NCBI RefSeq assembly: GCF_030499515.1
Contig: NZ_JASTWJ010000001.1
Coordinates: forward strand, 1,240,001 to 1,304,000
Origin: Streptomyces sp. DT2A-34
Lineage (GTDB): Bacteria; Actinomycetota; Actinomycetes; Streptomycetales; Streptomycetaceae
Reading direction: 5' to 3'
Length of the DNA stretch: 64,000 nt
The notes beneath the pieces were generated by a model, which saw only the letters and a program-made list of their open reading frames with translations, was not told the origin of the DNA and did no database searches. This document shows positions 43,037 to 52,892 of this stretch, piece after piece (the stretch's first letter is position 1; each line of letters opens with the position of its first letter). The translations under genes and the position numbers were made by a program.

Positions 43037-44542
43037 TTATCCGTCGAGGGCGCGCAGATGATCACGCAGCCCTGTGCCGTACGACGTGGGAGTTCCGTCG
43101 TAACTGGAGATCAGGGCGGGCCCGGAGTTGCAGTTCCAGGTGTTCCAGGTCCAGCCCAGGTAGGACAGGCCGCGGTCGTCGAACCACTTCATGACCTGGT
43201 CGATGAACGAGTGTGCGCAGGTGTTCTCCCCGATCTCCCCCGCCACCAGCGGCACTTGGGCCGCGACGGGGGCGAGCGTGGAGTTCCAGCAGCTCTCGTT
43301 CGCGCAGGTGTTGAAGTTGTAGACGTGCCATGCCGCGGCGAGATTGCCCGCCGGGTCGGTGGGCTTGTACGTCAGCCACTGGCTCAGGTCGTTCGAGTAC
43401 GCGAGCCCGCCGAGCAGGATCAGGTTGTCGGCACCGGTGTCCCGTACGGCGTCGACGAGATCCTGCATGCCGGCGACCTCGTACCCGATGCCGGGACAGG
43501 TGCCGCCGTCCCGCCAGCACTGCCACGCCTGGGTGGTCGTGGACGTCGCGCGGTCGGGATAGGGCTCGTTGAACAGGTCGAAGACGACGGTGGGGTCGTC
43601 CTTGAAGGTACTGGCGACCGACGCCCAGAACGCCGGTGTGTACTGCATGTTGGGCATCGGCTTCTGACAGCTGGCGTGCACGTCGGAGCAGCCCGCCGAG
43701 TTGCCGGTGTACTGGCCCCAGGACCAGTGGAGTTCTAGCATCGGCGTCATGCCGTGCGCCTTCACTCGGGCGACCAGGTCCTTGACGGCGTTGATGTAGT
43801 TCGCGCCGCCGTACTCGGGCTTGATGTGGGACAGGCCCAGCCAGCACTCCTCGTTCAGCGGAATGCGGACGGTGTTGGCGTTCCAGTCGGCGATCGCCTT
43901 GATGGCGGCGTCGTCGACGGGACCGTCCCAGATGCCGTAGCCCTGGACGCACATGAACTCGCCGCCGGAACGGTTGACGCCGAGCAGGCGACGGGTGGTG
44001 CCGTCGGCGTCCACGAGCTTGTTCCCGGAGACGTGCAGGGCCGGCGCCGTGCCGTCACCGGGGCCCGTCGGATCGGTCGGATCCGTGGGGTCCGTGGGGT
44101 CCGTCGGATCGGTGGGCGACGGTTCGGCGTCGACATTGCAGCTGGTGCCGTTGAGCTTGAACGCCGTCGGTACGGCGTTACTCCCCGACCAGGACGCGAT
44201 GAACCCGGCGCTGACACTCACGCCGGTCCCGAGCGCGCCGTTCCAGCTCTCGTTGGCCGCGGTCACCGTCGTACCGGACTGGGACCACTTGGCGTTCCAG
44301 CCCTGGGTGACCTTCTGGCCGCCCGCGAAGTCGAAAGTCAGGCTCCAACTGCTCACGGCGGCCGTGTTGTTGGTGATCTCCACGGCACCCTGGAAGCCGC
44401 TGTCCCACTGACTGGTGACGGAGTACTCCACCGTGCAGGCGGGTGTGGCTCCCTGCGCCGTGACCACCGGCACCGTCACGGCCCCGATGAGGGCGGTCGC
44501 GCCGGTGACGGCTAAAAGTACTGAACGCGGGGGGTGTCGCAT
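43037..44542 (-). CDS. Secreted GH5 endoglucanase with N-terminal CBM2
   Basis: A 501-residue protein; ATG 44542 is chosen because AAGGAG lies eight bases upstream. Signal peptide (about 1-32), CBM2 (about 33-137, SVTSQWDSGFQGAVEITN), a five-fold TDP linker (PTDPTDPTDPTDP) and a GH5 domain with VFDLFNEPYPDR (acid/base Glu) and VAGEIGENTCA (nucleophile Glu). It hydrolyses internal beta-1,4 links in cellulose. Codon 10 is TTA, a rare bldA-read codon, in the signal peptide. A CebR-like box (44591-44604) lies 49 bp upstream, and GH6 follows in the same direction. Confidence 0.94.
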   Translation of the reverse strand: MRHPPRSVLLAVTGATALIGAVTVPVVTAQGATPACTVEYSVTSQWDSGFQGAVEITNNTAAVSSWSLTFDFAGGQKVTQGWNAKWSQSGTTVTAANESWNGALGTGVSVSAGFIASWSGSNAVPTAFKLNGTSCNVDAEPSPTDPTDPTDPTDPTDPTGPGDGTAPALHVSGNKLVDADGTTRRLLGVNRSGGEFMCVQGYGIWDGPVDDAAIKAIADWNANTVRIPLNEECWLGLSHIKPEYGGANYINAVKDLVARVKAHGMTPMLELHWSWGQYTGNSAGCSDVHASCQKPMPNMQYTPAFWASVASTFKDDPTVVFDLFNEPYPDRATSTTTQAWQCWRDGGTCPGIGYEVAGMQDLVDAVRDTGADNLILLGGLAYSNDLSQWLTYKPTDPAGNLAAAWHVYNFNTCANESCWNSTLAPVAAQVPLVAGEIGENTCAHSFIDQVMKWFDDRGLSYLGWTWNTWNCNSGPALISSYDGTPTSYGTGLRDHLRALDG

Positions 44543-44590
44543 GAGCGACTCCTTGCAGATCAGGCGCGCCGTGACGGACGCGTCGACTGA

Positions 44591-44604
44591 TGGAATCGCT
44601 CCCA
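44591..44604. promoter_or_regulatory. Imperfect CebR-type box upstream of GH5
   Basis: TGGAATCGCTCCCA matches 12 of 14 positions of the cellulose-utilisation repressor site TGGGAGCGCTCCCA. It is located in the GH5-proximal part of the GH5/GH48 divergent region. Confidence 0.7.
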
Positions 44605-44733
44605 CTGGTGTCAATGAAGCTAGCGCCAAGTGTCGGTAAAGGACAGAGGAGTCGCTGACTTTCCCTCAACTAAATCCGTCGAATCTTTTCGACTCTTCAA
44701 GCACCTTGACCCCTTGCACCCCCGTCCCCACTA

Positions 44734-44747
44734 TGGGAGCGCTCCCA
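44734..44747. promoter_or_regulatory. Perfect CebR box upstream of GH48
   Basis: TGGGAGCGCTCCCA, the exact consensus palindrome recognised by the LacI-type repressor CebR in Streptomyces, lies 47 bp before the GH48 start. Repression is relieved by cellobiose or cellotriose in known systems. Confidence 0.92.
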
Positions 44748-44793
44748 CTGGTTCAAGCCTTGACTTCTCCGAGCCGCAAGGAGGAACCAGCAC

Positions 44794-47709
44794 GTGCATC
44801 CCCCACGCAGACGCAGAACCGTACGACGGTTGTGGACGGCCGTCGCCGCGGCCCTGGCGCTTCCCTTGACGATGCTGAGCACGGGTTCGACACCCGCTCA
44901 GGCGGCGACAGTTCAGTGCAGTGTCGACTACAAGACCAATGACTGGGGCTCCGGCTTCACCGCGGAGCTGACGATCACCAACCGCGGTACGGAGGTCATC
45001 GACGGCTGGACCCTGACGTACGGCTACGCGGGCAATCAGAAGCTCAGCAACGGCTGGAACGGCACCTGGTCCCAGTCCGGCCAGTCGATCACGGTGAAGG
45101 ACGCCGGCTACAACGGCAGGGTCGCCGCCGGAGCCGCGGTCACCACCGGCGCGCAGTTCACCTACAGCGGCGCCAACGCCGCTCCGACGAACTTCGCGAT
45201 CAACGGCACCTCCTGCACCGGCGCCCACCAACCCCCCATCACCGTGCTGACCAGCCCGGCGGCGGGCGCCGTCTATTCGCAGGGCGACGCCGTCCCGCTC
45301 GCAGCCACCGCCGCGGCCGCTGACGACGCGACCATCAGCAAGGTCGAGTTCTACGACAACACCACCCTGCTGAGCACGGACACGACGGCGCCGTACTCGC
45401 TCTCGGTCTCAAGTTTGACCGTGGGCAGTCATTCCCTGCTCGCGAAGGCGTACGACAGTCTGGGCGCGTCCGCGGAGTCGACGCCGGTCGGCATCACGGT
45501 CGCCTCGGGTCCCGCCGTGGTGGCCTCGCAGACCCAACTCCCCGTTCAACAGGGCAAGTCGGCCTCGTACGACGTCAAGCTGTCGACCCAGCCGTCGTCC
45601 AACGTGACCGTCACGACCGCCCGCGCGAGCGGCAACTCGGGTCTGTCGGTGACCGGCGGCGCCTCGCTCACCTTCACCCCGTCGAACTGGAACACCGCGC
45701 GACAGGTGACCATCACCGCCGACAACTCCGGCACCGGCGCGGCGACCTTCGAGTCGACGGCCAACGGGCACGCGAAGGCGTCGGTCACGGTGACCCAGAT
45801 CGCGGCGACGAAGGCGTACGACGCCCGCTTCCTGGAGCTGTACGGCAAGATCACCAACCCGGCGAACGGCTACTTCTCCCCCGAGGGCATCCCTTACCAC
45901 TCGGTCGAGACGCTGATCGTCGAGGCACCGGACCACGGTCACGAGACGACGTCCGAGGCCTACAGCTACCTTCTCTGGCTGCAGGCGATGTACGGCAAGG
46001 TCACGGGCGACTGGACCAAGTTCAACGGCGCCTGGGAGATCATGGAGAAGTACATGATCCCGACCCACGCCGACCAGCCGACCAACTCCTTCTACAACGC
46101 CTCGAAGCCGGCGACGTACGCGCCCGAGCTGGACACCCCGAACGAGTACCCGGCGAAGCTCGACGCGGCGGTCCCGGTCGGCTCGGATCCGATCGCCGGG
46201 GAACTGAAGACCGCATACGGTACGGACGATGTCTACGGTATGCACTGGCTGCAGGACGTCGACAACACCTACGGTTTCGGCAACTCGCCGGGCAAGTGCG
46301 AGGCCGGTCCGACGGACACCGGGCCGTCGTACATCAACACCTTCCAGCGCGGCGCGCAGGAGTCGGTGTGGGAGACGGTGCCGCAGCCGACCTGCGACGC
46401 CTTCAAGTACGGCGGAACCAACGGCTACCTGGACCTGTTCACCGGTGACGCCTCCTACGCCAAGCAGTGGAAGTTCACCAACGCCCCGGACGCCGACGCC
46501 CGTGCGGTGCAGGCCGCGTACTGGGCCGACAAGTGGGCCGACGAGCAGGGCAAGGGCGGCGACATCTCCGCGACCGTGGCCAAGGCCGCGAAGATGGGCG
46601 ACTACCTGCGCTACGCGATGTACGACAAGTACTTCAAGAAGGTCGGCAACTGTGTGGGCGCCTCCAGCTGCCCGGCGGGCACCGGCAAGGACGCCTCGCA
46701 CTATCTGCTCTCCTGGTACTACGCCTGGGGCGGCGCCACCGACACCTCGGCGGGCTGGGCCTGGCGCATCGGCTCCAGCCACGCGCACGGCGGCTACCAG
46801 AACCCGATGGCCGCGTACGCCCTGGCCAACTACGCCGACCTGAAGCCCAAGTCGGCCACGGGACAGGCGGACTGGGCCAAGTCGCTGGAGCGGCAGGTCG
46901 AGTTCTATCGCTGGCTGCAGTCCAGTGAGGGCGCGATCGCGGGCGGTGCGACCAACAGCTGGGCGGGCCGGTACGCGACACCGCCGGCCGGCAAGTCGAC
47001 CTTCTACGGCATGTACTACGACCAGCAGCCCGTCTACCACGACCCGCCGTCCAACCAGTGGTTCGGCTTCCAGGCGTGGTCGATGGAGCGGGTGGCCGAG
47101 TACTACCAGCAGACGGGGAACGCGGCCGCGAAGACCGTCCTCGACAAGTGGGTCGACTGGGCGCTGTCCGAGACGACCGTGAACCCGGACGGCACCTTCC
47201 GGATCCCGTCGACGCTCCAGTGGTCGGGCCAGCCCGACACCTGGAACCCGTCAAGTCCGGGCGCGAACAACGGACTTCACGTCACCGTCGCCGACTACAC
47301 CAACGACGTCGGTGTGGCGGCCGCGTACGCCAAGACCCTGACGTACTACGCCGACCGCTCCGGTGACACCGAGGCCGCGACGACGGCCAAGGCGTTGCTG
47401 GACGGCATGTGGGACAACCACCAGGACGATCTCGGTATCGCCGTCCCGGAGACCCGCGCCGACTACAACCGCTTCGACGACGGGATCTACGTCCCGAGCG
47501 GCTGGACCGGCACCATGCCGAACGGTGACGCGATCAACTCGTCGTCGACCTTCGACTCGATCCGCTCGTTCTACAAGGACGACCCGGCCTGGTCGAAGAT
47601 CGAGGCGTATCTCGCGGGCGGGGCGGCGCCGTCGTTCACGTATCACCGGTTCTGGGCCCAGGCGGACATTGCCTTGGCCATGGGTTCGTACGCGGAGCTT
47701 CTCGAATAG
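44794..47709 (+). CDS. Secreted GH48 cellobiohydrolase with CBM2 and two Ig-like modules
   Basis: A 971-residue protein from GTG 44794 with AAGGAGG upstream. Order: signal peptide (about 1-37), CBM2 (about 38-143), a bacterial Ig-like module (about 147-235, [16 protein letters not shown]), a Calx-beta-like module (about 236-335, [15 protein letters not shown]) and the GH48 catalytic domain (about 338-971). GH48 motifs include [20 protein letters not shown] with the proposed catalytic Glu in [13 protein letters not shown], and [14 protein letters not shown]. It degrades crystalline cellulose from reducing ends and normally acts with GH6 and GH5 enzymes, which are encoded divergently here. Confidence 0.95.
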   Translation: MHPPRRRRTVRRLWTAVAAALALPLTMLSTGSTPAQAATVQCSVDYKTNDWGSGFTAELTITNRGTEVIDGWTLTYGYAGNQKLSNGWNGTWSQSGQSITVKDAGYNGRVAAGAAVTTGAQFTYSGANAAPTNFAINGTSCTGAHQPPITVLTSPAAGAVYSQGDAVPLAATAAAADDATISKVEFYDNTTLLSTDTTAPYSLSVSSLTVGSHSLLAKAYDSLGASAESTPVGITVASGPAVVASQTQLPVQQGKSASYDVKLSTQPSSNVTVTTARASGNSGLSVTGGASLTFTPSNWNTARQVTITADNSGTGAATFESTANGHAKASVTVTQIAATKAYDARFLELYGKITNPANGYFSPEGIPYHSVETLIVEAPDHGHETTSEAYSYLLWLQAMYGKVTGDWTKFNGAWEIMEKYMIPTHADQPTNSFYNASKPATYAPELDTPNEYPAKLDAAVPVGSDPIAGELKTAYGTDDVYGMHWLQDVDNTYGFGNSPGKCEAGPTDTGPSYINTFQRGAQESVWETVPQPTCDAFKYGGTNGYLDLFTGDASYAKQWKFTNAPDADARAVQAAYWADKWADEQGKGGDISATVAKAAKMGDYLRYAMYDKYFKKVGNCVGASSCPAGTGKDASHYLLSWYYAWGGATDTSAGWAWRIGSSHAHGGYQNPMAAYALANYADLKPKSATGQADWAKSLERQVEFYRWLQSSEGAIAGGATNSWAGRYATPPAGKSTFYGMYYDQQPVYHDPPSNQWFGFQAWSMERVAEYYQQTGNAAAKTVLDKWVDWALSETTVNPDGTFRIPSTLQWSGQPDTWNPSSPGANNGLHVTVADYTNDVGVAAAYAKTLTYYADRSGDTEAATTAKALLDGMWDNHQDDLGIAVPETRADYNRFDDGIYVPSGWTGTMPNGDAINSSSTFDSIRSFYKDDPAWSKIEAYLAGGAAPSFTYHRFWAQADIALAMGSYAELLE

Positions 47710-47735
47710 TCCCCGCCGGGCGCTCCGCGGGTTGG

Positions 47736-47800
47736 GCCGTGACTTGTCTGCGGGTCCGTTGTGGCTGGTCGCGCAGTTCCCCGCGCCCCTTAAGGGCGCT
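47736..47800. repeat. Dispersed Streptomyces intergenic repeat
   Basis: The stretch from ccgtgacttgtctgcgggtc through gcgcagttccccgcgcccct to taagggcgct follows the GH48 stop. I recall this phrase as a common intergenic repeat downstream of genes in many Streptomyces. The GCGCCCCTTAAGGGCGC part forms a hairpin and may serve as a terminator. Its last bases, TAAGGGCGCTCCCA (47791-47804), match 11 of 14 CebR-box positions. Confidence 0.7.
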
Positions 47801-47878
47801 CCCAAGCACGGCGTTTCCTCGGAACCGCTTGAAAGCTCCGCGTACGTGGTCTCGTCACCTGACGGCGAGGCCGAACCG

Positions 47879-47913
47879 CCGGGCGGCCCCCTCCCGCACT
47901 GGGGGCCGCCCGG
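47879..47913 (+). terminator. 13-bp-stem hairpin between GH48 and GH74
   Basis: CCGGGCGGCCCCC (47879-47891) pairs perfectly with 47901-47913 across a 9-base loop. It lies 36 bases before the GH74 start. It may terminate GH48 transcripts or be part of the GH74 leader. Confidence 0.6.
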
Positions 47914-47948
47914 TCGTCGCGCGTTCCTCTCCAAGGAAGGACCCCACC

Positions 47949-50615
47949 GTGCGAAGAACCCGCATCCTCACCGCCGCGCTGGCCCTCGCGGCCGGGCTGC
48001 TCGCGGGCACCCCGCCCGCGCTGGCCGCCGACGCCGCGAAGGACGTGTCGATCAGCGCCGACACCTACGCCTGGAAGAACGCCCGCATCGACGGCGGGGG
48101 TTTCGTCCCCGGCATCGTCTTCAACCGGACCGAGAAGAACCTCGCCTACGCCCGCACCGACATCGGCGGCGCCTACCGCTGGCAGGAGTCGACGAAGACG
48201 TGGACGCCGCTGCTGGACTCGGTCGGCTGGGACGACTGGGGGCACACGGGTGTGGTGAGCATGGCGTCCGACTCCGTGGACCCGGACAAGGTGTACGCGG
48301 CGGTCGGGACGTACACCAACAGCTGGGACCCGAAGAACGGCGCGGTCATGCGCTCCTCCGACCGCGGCGCCGGCTGGCAGAAGACCGACCTGCCGTTCAA
48401 GCTGGGCGGCAACATGCCGGGCCGCGGCATGGGTGAGCGGCTGGCGGTCGACCCGAACAAGAACAGCGTGCTGTATCTGGGCGCCCCCAGCGGCAAGGGG
48501 CTGTGGCGCTCGACCGACTCCGGGGTGAGCTGGTCGCAGGTGGGGAACTTCCCCAACGTCGGTAACTACGTGCAGGATCCGAGCGACACGAGCGGGTACG
48601 CCGGCGACAACCAGGGGATCGTCTGGGTCACCTTCGACGAGTCCACGGGGACGTCCGGGAACGCGACGAAGACGATCTACGTCGGGGTGGCCGACAAGGA
48701 CAACGCGGTGTACCGGTCGACGGACGCGGGCGCGACCTGGTCGCGGGTCGCCGGGCAGCCGACGGGATACCTGGCCCACAAGGGCGTGCTGGACGCGACG
48801 AACGGCTACCTCTACCTCGCCTACAGCGACAAGGGCGGGCCGTACGACGGCGGCAAGGGCCGGCTGTGGCGGTACGCGACGGCGAGCGGCACCTGGACGG
48901 ACATCAGCCCGGTCGCCGAGGCCGACACGTACTACGGCTTCGCCGGCCTGACCGTCGACCGGCAGAAGCCCGGCACGGTGATGGCGACGGCGTACAGCTC
49001 CTGGTGGCCGGACACGCAGATCTTCCGCTCGACGGACAGCGGCGGCACCTGGACGAAGGCCTGGGACTACACGTCGCATCCCAACCGCGCCAACCGCTAC
49101 ACGATGGACGTCTCGTCGTCGCCGTGGCTGACCTGGGGCGCGAACCCGTCGCCGCCCGAGCAGACGCCGAAGCTGGGGTGGATGACGGAGGCGCTGGAGA
49201 TCGACCCGTTCGACTCGAACCGGATGATGTACGGGACGGGCGCGACGATCTACGGCACCGAGGATCTGACGAAGTGGGACAGCGGAAGTCAGTTCACCAT
49301 CAAACCGATGGTGCAGGGCCTGGAGGAGACGGCCGTCAACGACCTCGCCTCTCCCTCGTCGGGCGCCCCGCTCCTGAGCGCCCTCGGTGACATCGGCGGC
49401 TTCCGGCACACGGACCTCACCAAAGTGCCGTCGATGATGTTCACGCAGCCGAACTTCACCACGACGACGAGCCTGGACTACGCCGAGTCCAACCCCGACA
49501 CGGTCGTCCGGGTCGGCAATCTCGACTCCGGCCCGCACATCGCGTTCTCGACGGACAACGGCGCCAACTGGTTTGCGGGGACGGACCCTTCGGGCGTCAG
49601 CGAGGGCGGCACCGTGGCCGCGGCGGCGGACGGCAGCCGGTTCGTGTGGAGCCCCGCCGGTACGGGGGTGCAGTACACGACGGGCTTCGGCAACTCCTGG
49701 TCGGCCTCCAGCGGCATTCCGGCGGGGGCGATCGTCGAGTCGGACCGGGTCGACCCGAAGGTCTTCTACGGCTTCAAGTCCGGGAAGTTCTACGTCAGTA
49801 CGGACGGCGGGGCGACCTTCACCGCATCATCGGCGACGGGCTTGCCGAGCGGTGACAGCGTCCGCTTCAAGGCGCTGCCCGGGGTGAAGGGGGACGTGTG
49901 GCTGGCGGGGGGTGCGACGGACGGGGCGTACGGGCTGTGGCACTCGACCGACGGCGGCACGAGCTTCACGAAGCTCTCGAACGTCGAGCAGGCCGACACG
50001 ATCGGCTTCGGCAAGGCGGCGACGGGAGCGTCGTACCAGACGCTGTACACCAGCGCGAAGATCGGCGGCGTACGCGGCATCTTCCGGTCGACGGACAAGG
50101 GCGCGACCTGGACCCGTATCAACGACGACGCCCACCAGTGGGGTTGGACCGGGGCGGCGATCACGGGTGATCCGCGCGTGTACGGCCGGGTGTACGTCTC
50201 GACGAACGGCCGGGGCGTCATCTACGGCGACACGTCCGACACCGGTGGCGGAGACGGCGGCGGTGGCGGAACCGATCCCACCCCGACGCCGACCGGCGCC
50301 TGCGCGGTGACGTACAAGGTCACCAGCCAGTGGTCGGGCGGTTTCCAGGCGGACGTACAGCTGTCCAACACCGGTTCAAGTGCCTGGAGCGGCTGGTCGC
50401 TCGGCTGGTCCTTCACGGACGGTCAGCAGATCACGCAGCTGTGGAACGCCGAGCGCACCCAGTCTGGCTCGGCGGTGACCGCGAAGAACGTCGGCTGGAA
50501 CGGCAACGTGGCGGCCGGTGCGTCCGTGAGCTTCGGGTTCACGGGAAGCTGGTCGGGGGCGAACGCGAAGCCCACCGCGTTCAAGCTGGGCGACCAGAGC
50601 TGCACGGTGAGTTGA
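47949..50615 (+). CDS. Secreted GH74 xyloglucanase with C-terminal CBM2
   Basis: An 888-residue protein; GTG 47949 is chosen because AAGGAAGGA precedes it and a clean signal peptide (RTRILTAALALAAGLLAG) begins there. The catalytic part is two seven-bladed propellers with repeated Asp-box-like motifs (RSTDSGVSW, RSTDAGATW, STDGGATF). The two GH74 catalytic Asp lie in ARTDIGGAYRW and ALGDIGGFRHTD. A Gly-rich and PTPTPT linker leads to CBM2 (about 785-888). It cleaves the backbone of xyloglucan. It may share control with GH48, either by read-through or through the weak CebR-like sequence at 47791. Confidence 0.94.
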   Translation: MRRTRILTAALALAAGLLAGTPPALAADAAKDVSISADTYAWKNARIDGGGFVPGIVFNRTEKNLAYARTDIGGAYRWQESTKTWTPLLDSVGWDDWGHTGVVSMASDSVDPDKVYAAVGTYTNSWDPKNGAVMRSSDRGAGWQKTDLPFKLGGNMPGRGMGERLAVDPNKNSVLYLGAPSGKGLWRSTDSGVSWSQVGNFPNVGNYVQDPSDTSGYAGDNQGIVWVTFDESTGTSGNATKTIYVGVADKDNAVYRSTDAGATWSRVAGQPTGYLAHKGVLDATNGYLYLAYSDKGGPYDGGKGRLWRYATASGTWTDISPVAEADTYYGFAGLTVDRQKPGTVMATAYSSWWPDTQIFRSTDSGGTWTKAWDYTSHPNRANRYTMDVSSSPWLTWGANPSPPEQTPKLGWMTEALEIDPFDSNRMMYGTGATIYGTEDLTKWDSGSQFTIKPMVQGLEETAVNDLASPSSGAPLLSALGDIGGFRHTDLTKVPSMMFTQPNFTTTTSLDYAESNPDTVVRVGNLDSGPHIAFSTDNGANWFAGTDPSGVSEGGTVAAAADGSRFVWSPAGTGVQYTTGFGNSWSASSGIPAGAIVESDRVDPKVFYGFKSGKFYVSTDGGATFTASSATGLPSGDSVRFKALPGVKGDVWLAGGATDGAYGLWHSTDGGTSFTKLSNVEQADTIGFGKAATGASYQTLYTSAKIGGVRGIFRSTDKGATWTRINDDAHQWGWTGAAITGDPRVYGRVYVSTNGRGVIYGDTSDTGGGDGGGGGTDPTPTPTGACAVTYKVTSQWSGGFQADVQLSNTGSSAWSGWSLGWSFTDGQQITQLWNAERTQSGSAVTAKNVGWNGNVAAGASVSFGFTGSWSGANAKPTAFKLGDQSCTVS

Positions 50616-50664
50616 GCGAGCCCGAGGGCGCGGGCCGGCGACGGCACGCGCCCTCTGTGCTCCG

Positions 50665-50925
50665 CTACAGCGTCCACTCCCCGAACTGCTGGCCCTGGTC
50701 GTCGGTCATCTTCGCCCCGTTCACGGGAGCGTCGGAGTAGACCTTGGTGCCGGTGTTGACGAGCTGGAACTGCACGCCGATCCACCGGTTGCCGGACTCG
50801 GGGGCGAAGAACTCGTCGCTGGACTTGGCGTTGTCGACGACCTTGGCGACGTCGGGCGCGGCGCTGCTCTTCTCGGCGGCGGGCTCCTTGGCGTTGCCGC
50901 TGTCGGCCTGGGGCGCGCGAAGCAA
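50665..50925 (-). pseudogene. DUF4352-type lipoprotein remnant
   Basis: An open stretch of about 85 codons encodes FAPESGNRWIGVQFQLVNTG, then TKVYSDAPVNGAKMTDDQGQ and stops after QFGEWTL. This is the middle strand region of the immunoglobulin-like DUF4352 domain found in small secreted lipoproteins. The signal peptide, lipobox and the last part of the domain are absent. At its 5' end it abuts the PL11 terminator hairpin, suggesting truncation at that point. Confidence 0.65.
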
Positions 50926-50959
50926 CCTGGCAGCCCGTCACTACGTCCGGGCTGCCAGG
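50926..50959 (-). terminator. Hairpin terminator after the rhamnogalacturonan lyase gene
   Basis: CCTGGCAGCCC (50926-50936) pairs perfectly with GGGCTGCCAGG (50949-50959) across a 12-base loop, 18 bases after the lyase stop. Confidence 0.8.
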
Positions 50960-50977
50960 TCGGGCGAGTCGGTCAGC

Positions 50978-52852
50978 TCAGGGCGTGTACACCGTCGGCC
51001 GGGGCGCCGTCGGCATGCCGTTGCCGATGAAGAAGCTCGGGTGCGGGGGCTGGTTGTAGGCCGTGTTCTGCCATGCCAGGGCCGTACGGTACATCGGGTC
51101 GTGGAGCAGGGTCGTGATCTTCGTGCTCGTTTCGTACGGCGTCGAGTAGATCCTGAGCGCGGTGTTGCCGCTGGTGCGCCAGATGACCTCCTCGCGCCAG
51201 TCGCCGAGGATGTCGCCGGAGAGGACGGGTGTGGCCTTCGTGCCGTTGTTGGAGGAGACACCGGAGCCGGTCAGCAGGCGGGTGTCGGAGGAGGTGCCGT
51301 ACTTGTCGATGCGGGTGCCGTCGAGGAGTTCGCGGACGGGGTCGCCGTCCCACCAGGACAGGAAGTTGATGCTGGACGGCTCCCGGCCGAGGGAGCCCCC
51401 GGTCGCCGAGCGCAGAGTGGTGTCCGAGGCGGACCAGGACTCGGCGCCCGCGCTGCCGGCGTAGATGTCACCGGCGACGCCGCGGCCGTTGTCGGCGCCC
51501 GAGGCCGTCTGCCACAGGATCGAGCCGGTGCGCGCGTCGGCCATCCAGGAGCCGGGCTTGCTGGAGTCCTCCGAGACCTTGAAGTACTCCAGGCCCGCGC
51601 GGGACGGGTTGAGGTCCCCGACGTGGCCCGCGTCGCCGTGGCCCAGTTTCGTGGTCCACAGCCCCCAGCCGTTGTCGTCCACGGTCATGGCGCCGTACAC
51701 GATCTCGTCCTTGCCGTCGGCGTCGACGTCCGCGACGGACAGGCTGTGGTTGCCCTGACCGTCGTAGCCCTGGCCGTTGTTGGTGGAGGAGTTGGTGTCG
51801 AAGGTCCAGCGGCGGGTGAAGGTGCCGTTCCGCCAGTCCCAGGCGGCGATGACCGTGCGGGTGTAGTAGCCGCGGGCCATGATGAGGGAGGGACGGGCGC
51901 CGTCCAGGTAGGCGGTTCCGGCCAGGAACCGGTCGACCCGGTTGCCGTACGAGTCGCCCCACGAGGACACCGTGCCCCGGGCCGGCACGTAGTCGACCGT
52001 CCCCATCGCCTTGCCGGTCTGCCCGTTGAACATGGTCAGGTACTCGGGCCCGGAGAGGATGTAGCCGCTCGCATTGCGGTGGTCGGCGGACGAACTGCCG
52101 ATCACCGCGCCGGTGCCGTCCCGCGTACCGTCGGCCGTCTTCATGGCGACCTCGGCCTTGCGGTCGCCGTCGTAGTCGTACACCTGGAACTGCGTGTAGT
52201 GGGCGCCGGAGCGGATGTTGCGGCCCAGGTCGATGCGCCACAGCCGGGTGCCGTCGAGCTTGATGCCGTCGACGATGGTGTTGCCGGTGTAGCCGGACTG
52301 GGAGTTGTCCTTGGCGTTGGTGGGCTGCCACTTGAGGACGATGTCGAGGGCGCCGTCGCCGTCGAGGTCGCCGACGGAGGCGTCGTTGGCCTCGTAGGTG
52401 TACGCCACCCCGTCGGGGGTCGTCCCGCCTGCGGGCGGGCTGATCGGGACGTCCTTGTACCCCGTGCGGAACTGGACGGCGTGCACGGAGTCGCCCTGCT
52501 CGACGCCGTTCACGATCGCGCGGACCCTGTAGTCGGCCTGTTCGGGGGCGCCGGAGTGGAAGTAGTTCGTGGAGCCGGTGATCGGGGTCGGGTTGACCTT
52601 CGTACCGGCCCGGTAGACGTTGAAGGAGACGTCGTTCGGGTCGGTGCCCAGCCAGCGCCAGCTGACCAGGTTGCCGCCGGCCGTGTGGACGCTGACCACG
52701 CCCCGGTCGAGGGCCTCGACCTGGCGGGCGGTGGCGGCCTCGGCAGTGCCGGCGCCGTTCAGCGTGGTGAGTCCGGCGGCGACCAGGGCGGCCACGGCGA
52801 AGGTCGCGGAGAGGGCGGTTCGGCGTCTACGGTGCTTGCGCGGGTGCTGCAC
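50978..52852 (-). CDS. Secreted rhamnogalacturonan lyase (PL11)
   Basis: A 624-residue protein, GTG at 52852 with GAGGAGG upstream. A long Arg-rich n-region leads to a signal peptide ending near AEA-ATA (about 40). The mature protein starts with RQVEALDRGVVSVHTAGGNL, then an FN3-like segment and an eight-bladed propeller rich in calcium-binding DxDxDG motifs (GDLDGDGALDIVLKW, YDYDGDRKAEVAMKTADG, VADVDADGKDEIVYG). These are hallmarks of PL11 lyases that split the rhamnogalacturonan I backbone of pectin by beta-elimination. It is a single gene with its own terminator. Confidence 0.93.
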   Translation of the reverse strand: MQHPRKHRRRRTALSATFAVAALVAAGLTTLNGAGTAEAATARQVEALDRGVVSVHTAGGNLVSWRWLGTDPNDVSFNVYRAGTKVNPTPITGSTNYFHSGAPEQADYRVRAIVNGVEQGDSVHAVQFRTGYKDVPISPPAGGTTPDGVAYTYEANDASVGDLDGDGALDIVLKWQPTNAKDNSQSGYTGNTIVDGIKLDGTRLWRIDLGRNIRSGAHYTQFQVYDYDGDRKAEVAMKTADGTRDGTGAVIGSSSADHRNASGYILSGPEYLTMFNGQTGKAMGTVDYVPARGTVSSWGDSYGNRVDRFLAGTAYLDGARPSLIMARGYYTRTVIAAWDWRNGTFTRRWTFDTNSSTNNGQGYDGQGNHSLSVADVDADGKDEIVYGAMTVDDNGWGLWTTKLGHGDAGHVGDLNPSRAGLEYFKVSEDSSKPGSWMADARTGSILWQTASGADNGRGVAGDIYAGSAGAESWSASDTTLRSATGGSLGREPSSINFLSWWDGDPVRELLDGTRIDKYGTSSDTRLLTGSGVSSNNGTKATPVLSGDILGDWREEVIWRTSGNTALRIYSTPYETSTKITTLLHDPMYRTALAWQNTAYNQPPHPSFFIGNGMPTAPRPTVYTP

Positions 52853-52892
52853 GTGACGTACCTCCTCGGGAGGACGGACGGGTTCCGTTCCC

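Noticed and set aside
47791..47804. CebR box upstream of GH74 as an independent feature
   Set aside because: Only 11 of 14 positions match and the sequence lies in a common dispersed repeat, so chance is likely; noted only within other entries.
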